A stretch of 64,000 nucleotides of DNA. Origin: Guyparkeria hydrothermalis. GTDB lineage: Bacteria > Pseudomonadota > Gammaproteobacteria > Halothiobacillales > Halothiobacillaceae. Positions 63,682 to 64,000 of the stretch are shown piece after piece (within the stretch, counting starts at the first letter, position 1; each line of letters begins with the position of its first letter). The translations under genes and the position numbers were made by a program. The notes beneath the pieces are model-generated. The model was not told where the DNA came from and ran no database searches. It saw only the letters and a program-made list of their open reading frames with translations. The stretch is taken from NCBI RefSeq assembly GCF_023555385.1, contig NZ_JAJSED010000001.1, forward strand, positions 186,001-250,000, written 5' to 3'.

Positions 63682-64000
63682 TCAGAATCCATCGGTGAGA
63701 TAGTCGCGCCCGGCGAGCATCGAGCGCACGCTCGAATACCCCGTCGCGGTGACGACCCAGCGCTCGTCACGCTCGGTGACCAGTCGCGCCCGCTTGAGCC
63801 GTAGCAAGATCGCGAGGCAGCCGTCGTGCGTCAGGGGCAGTAGGGTGGGCAGCAACGCCGCCGGCAGGCCGTCGTGCAAGAGCAAGGCATGCAGCACCAG
63901 CGCGACGTCCTCGTCGGCCTCGTTGGGCAGCATCGGCTCGTCCAGCCGTGCCGAGACCCAGATGTCCTCCTCGTCGAAGACCTCGCCGGATATCGGTTCG
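63682..64000 (-). CDS. Partial protein, possible winged-helix end (cut by window edge)
   Basis: The C-terminal 105 residues of a minus-strand gene whose start lies beyond 64000; the frame is open to the edge. The visible part, with DEDVALVLHALLLHDGLPAALLPTLLP and CLAILLRLKRARLVTERDERWVVT, looks like helices followed by a winged-helix beta-hairpin. The function is unknown. It ends 8 bp before the mscS-like ATG, so the two are probably one operon. Confidence 0.65.
   Translation of the reverse strand, partial: EPISGEVFDEEDIWVSARLDEPMLPNEADEDVALVLHALLLHDGLPAALLPTLLPLTHDGCLAILLRLKRARLVTERDERWVVTATGYSSVRSMLAGRDYLTDGF

Overview
The window is a chromosomal segment of a high-GC, chemolithoautotrophic gammaproteobacterium that looks close to Halothiobacillus/Guyparkeria. 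The evidence is a complete alpha-carboxysome (cso) locus with form IA Rubisco fused to a DAB inorganic-carbon uptake locus, and the classical gammaproteobacterial thrS-infC-rpmI-rplT-pheS-pheT-ihfA-merR translation cluster. No phage, transposase, rRNA or CRISPR array was seen. One tRNA gene (tRNA-Val, GAC) is present. The taxonomic guess is inference from gene content.

Layout. 1-3.1 kb: the start of a DUF2058 gene, an RhlE-type RNA helicase and a nitrilase-superfamily amidohydrolase. 3.1-5.3 kb: a decayed island holding a frameshifted methyltransferase, an in-frame but truncated copy of the cbbQ 3' end with its terminator, a frameshifted GNAT acetyltransferase and one intact 139-aa orphan. 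5.4-24.4 kb (all minus strand, transcribed from 24.4 down to 5.4): cbbL, cbbS, csoS2, csoSCA, csoS4A, csoS4B, csoS1C, csoS1A, csoS1B, a bacterioferritin-like gene, acRAF, mcdA, mcdB, cbbO, dabB, an intervening membrane gene, dabA, a carboxysome-type PII gene and cbbQ. cbbR is divergent at 24.5 kb. Together these cover bicarbonate accumulation (Dab), the CO2-fixing compartment (shell, CsoS2 scaffold, carbonic anhydrase, Rubisco), Rubisco assembly and activation (acRAF, CbbQO), compartment partitioning (McdAB) and transcriptional control (CbbR, perhaps PII).

25.5-31.4 kb: folA, thyA, lgt, a DUF255 thioredoxin-domain protein, and an OlsB-like ornithine-lipid acyltransferase preceded by four phased PHO-box-like half-sites. 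31.4-40.1 kb: the translation/IHF cluster, with an infC that appears to start at AUC, then a DUF3429 gene and tRNA-Val. 40.3-47.3 kb: accessory genes (a possible Fe(II)/2OG oxygenase, SelO, a homocysteine S-methyltransferase family protein, STAS-like and small membrane proteins, a PepSY membrane protein, heme A synthase). 47.4-54.2 kb: a lipobox-bearing subtilase autotransporter with a small secreted partner, and a 1356-aa multi-PAS/GAF diguanylate cyclase. 54.4-64 kb: LpxR-like outer-membrane deacylase, Mut7-C protein, Lrp-type regulator, a TRAP transporter operon with a candidate sigma-54 promoter and a co-directional gamma-glutamyltransferase family protein, a TauE/SafE permease, a DksA-type zinc finger, an MscS channel and a partial gene.

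The observations most worth checking are: the 216-bp direct repeats carrying the cbbQ 3' end and its terminator around the decayed island; the uncharacterised third membrane gene inside the dab operon; the in-frame A-AAA-AAG slippery heptamer in csoS2; the tandem PHO-like repeats before the OlsB-like gene; the AUC start of infC; the candidate sigma-54 promoter of the TRAP operon; and a duplicated fragment of the small secreted protein near 44.1 kb.
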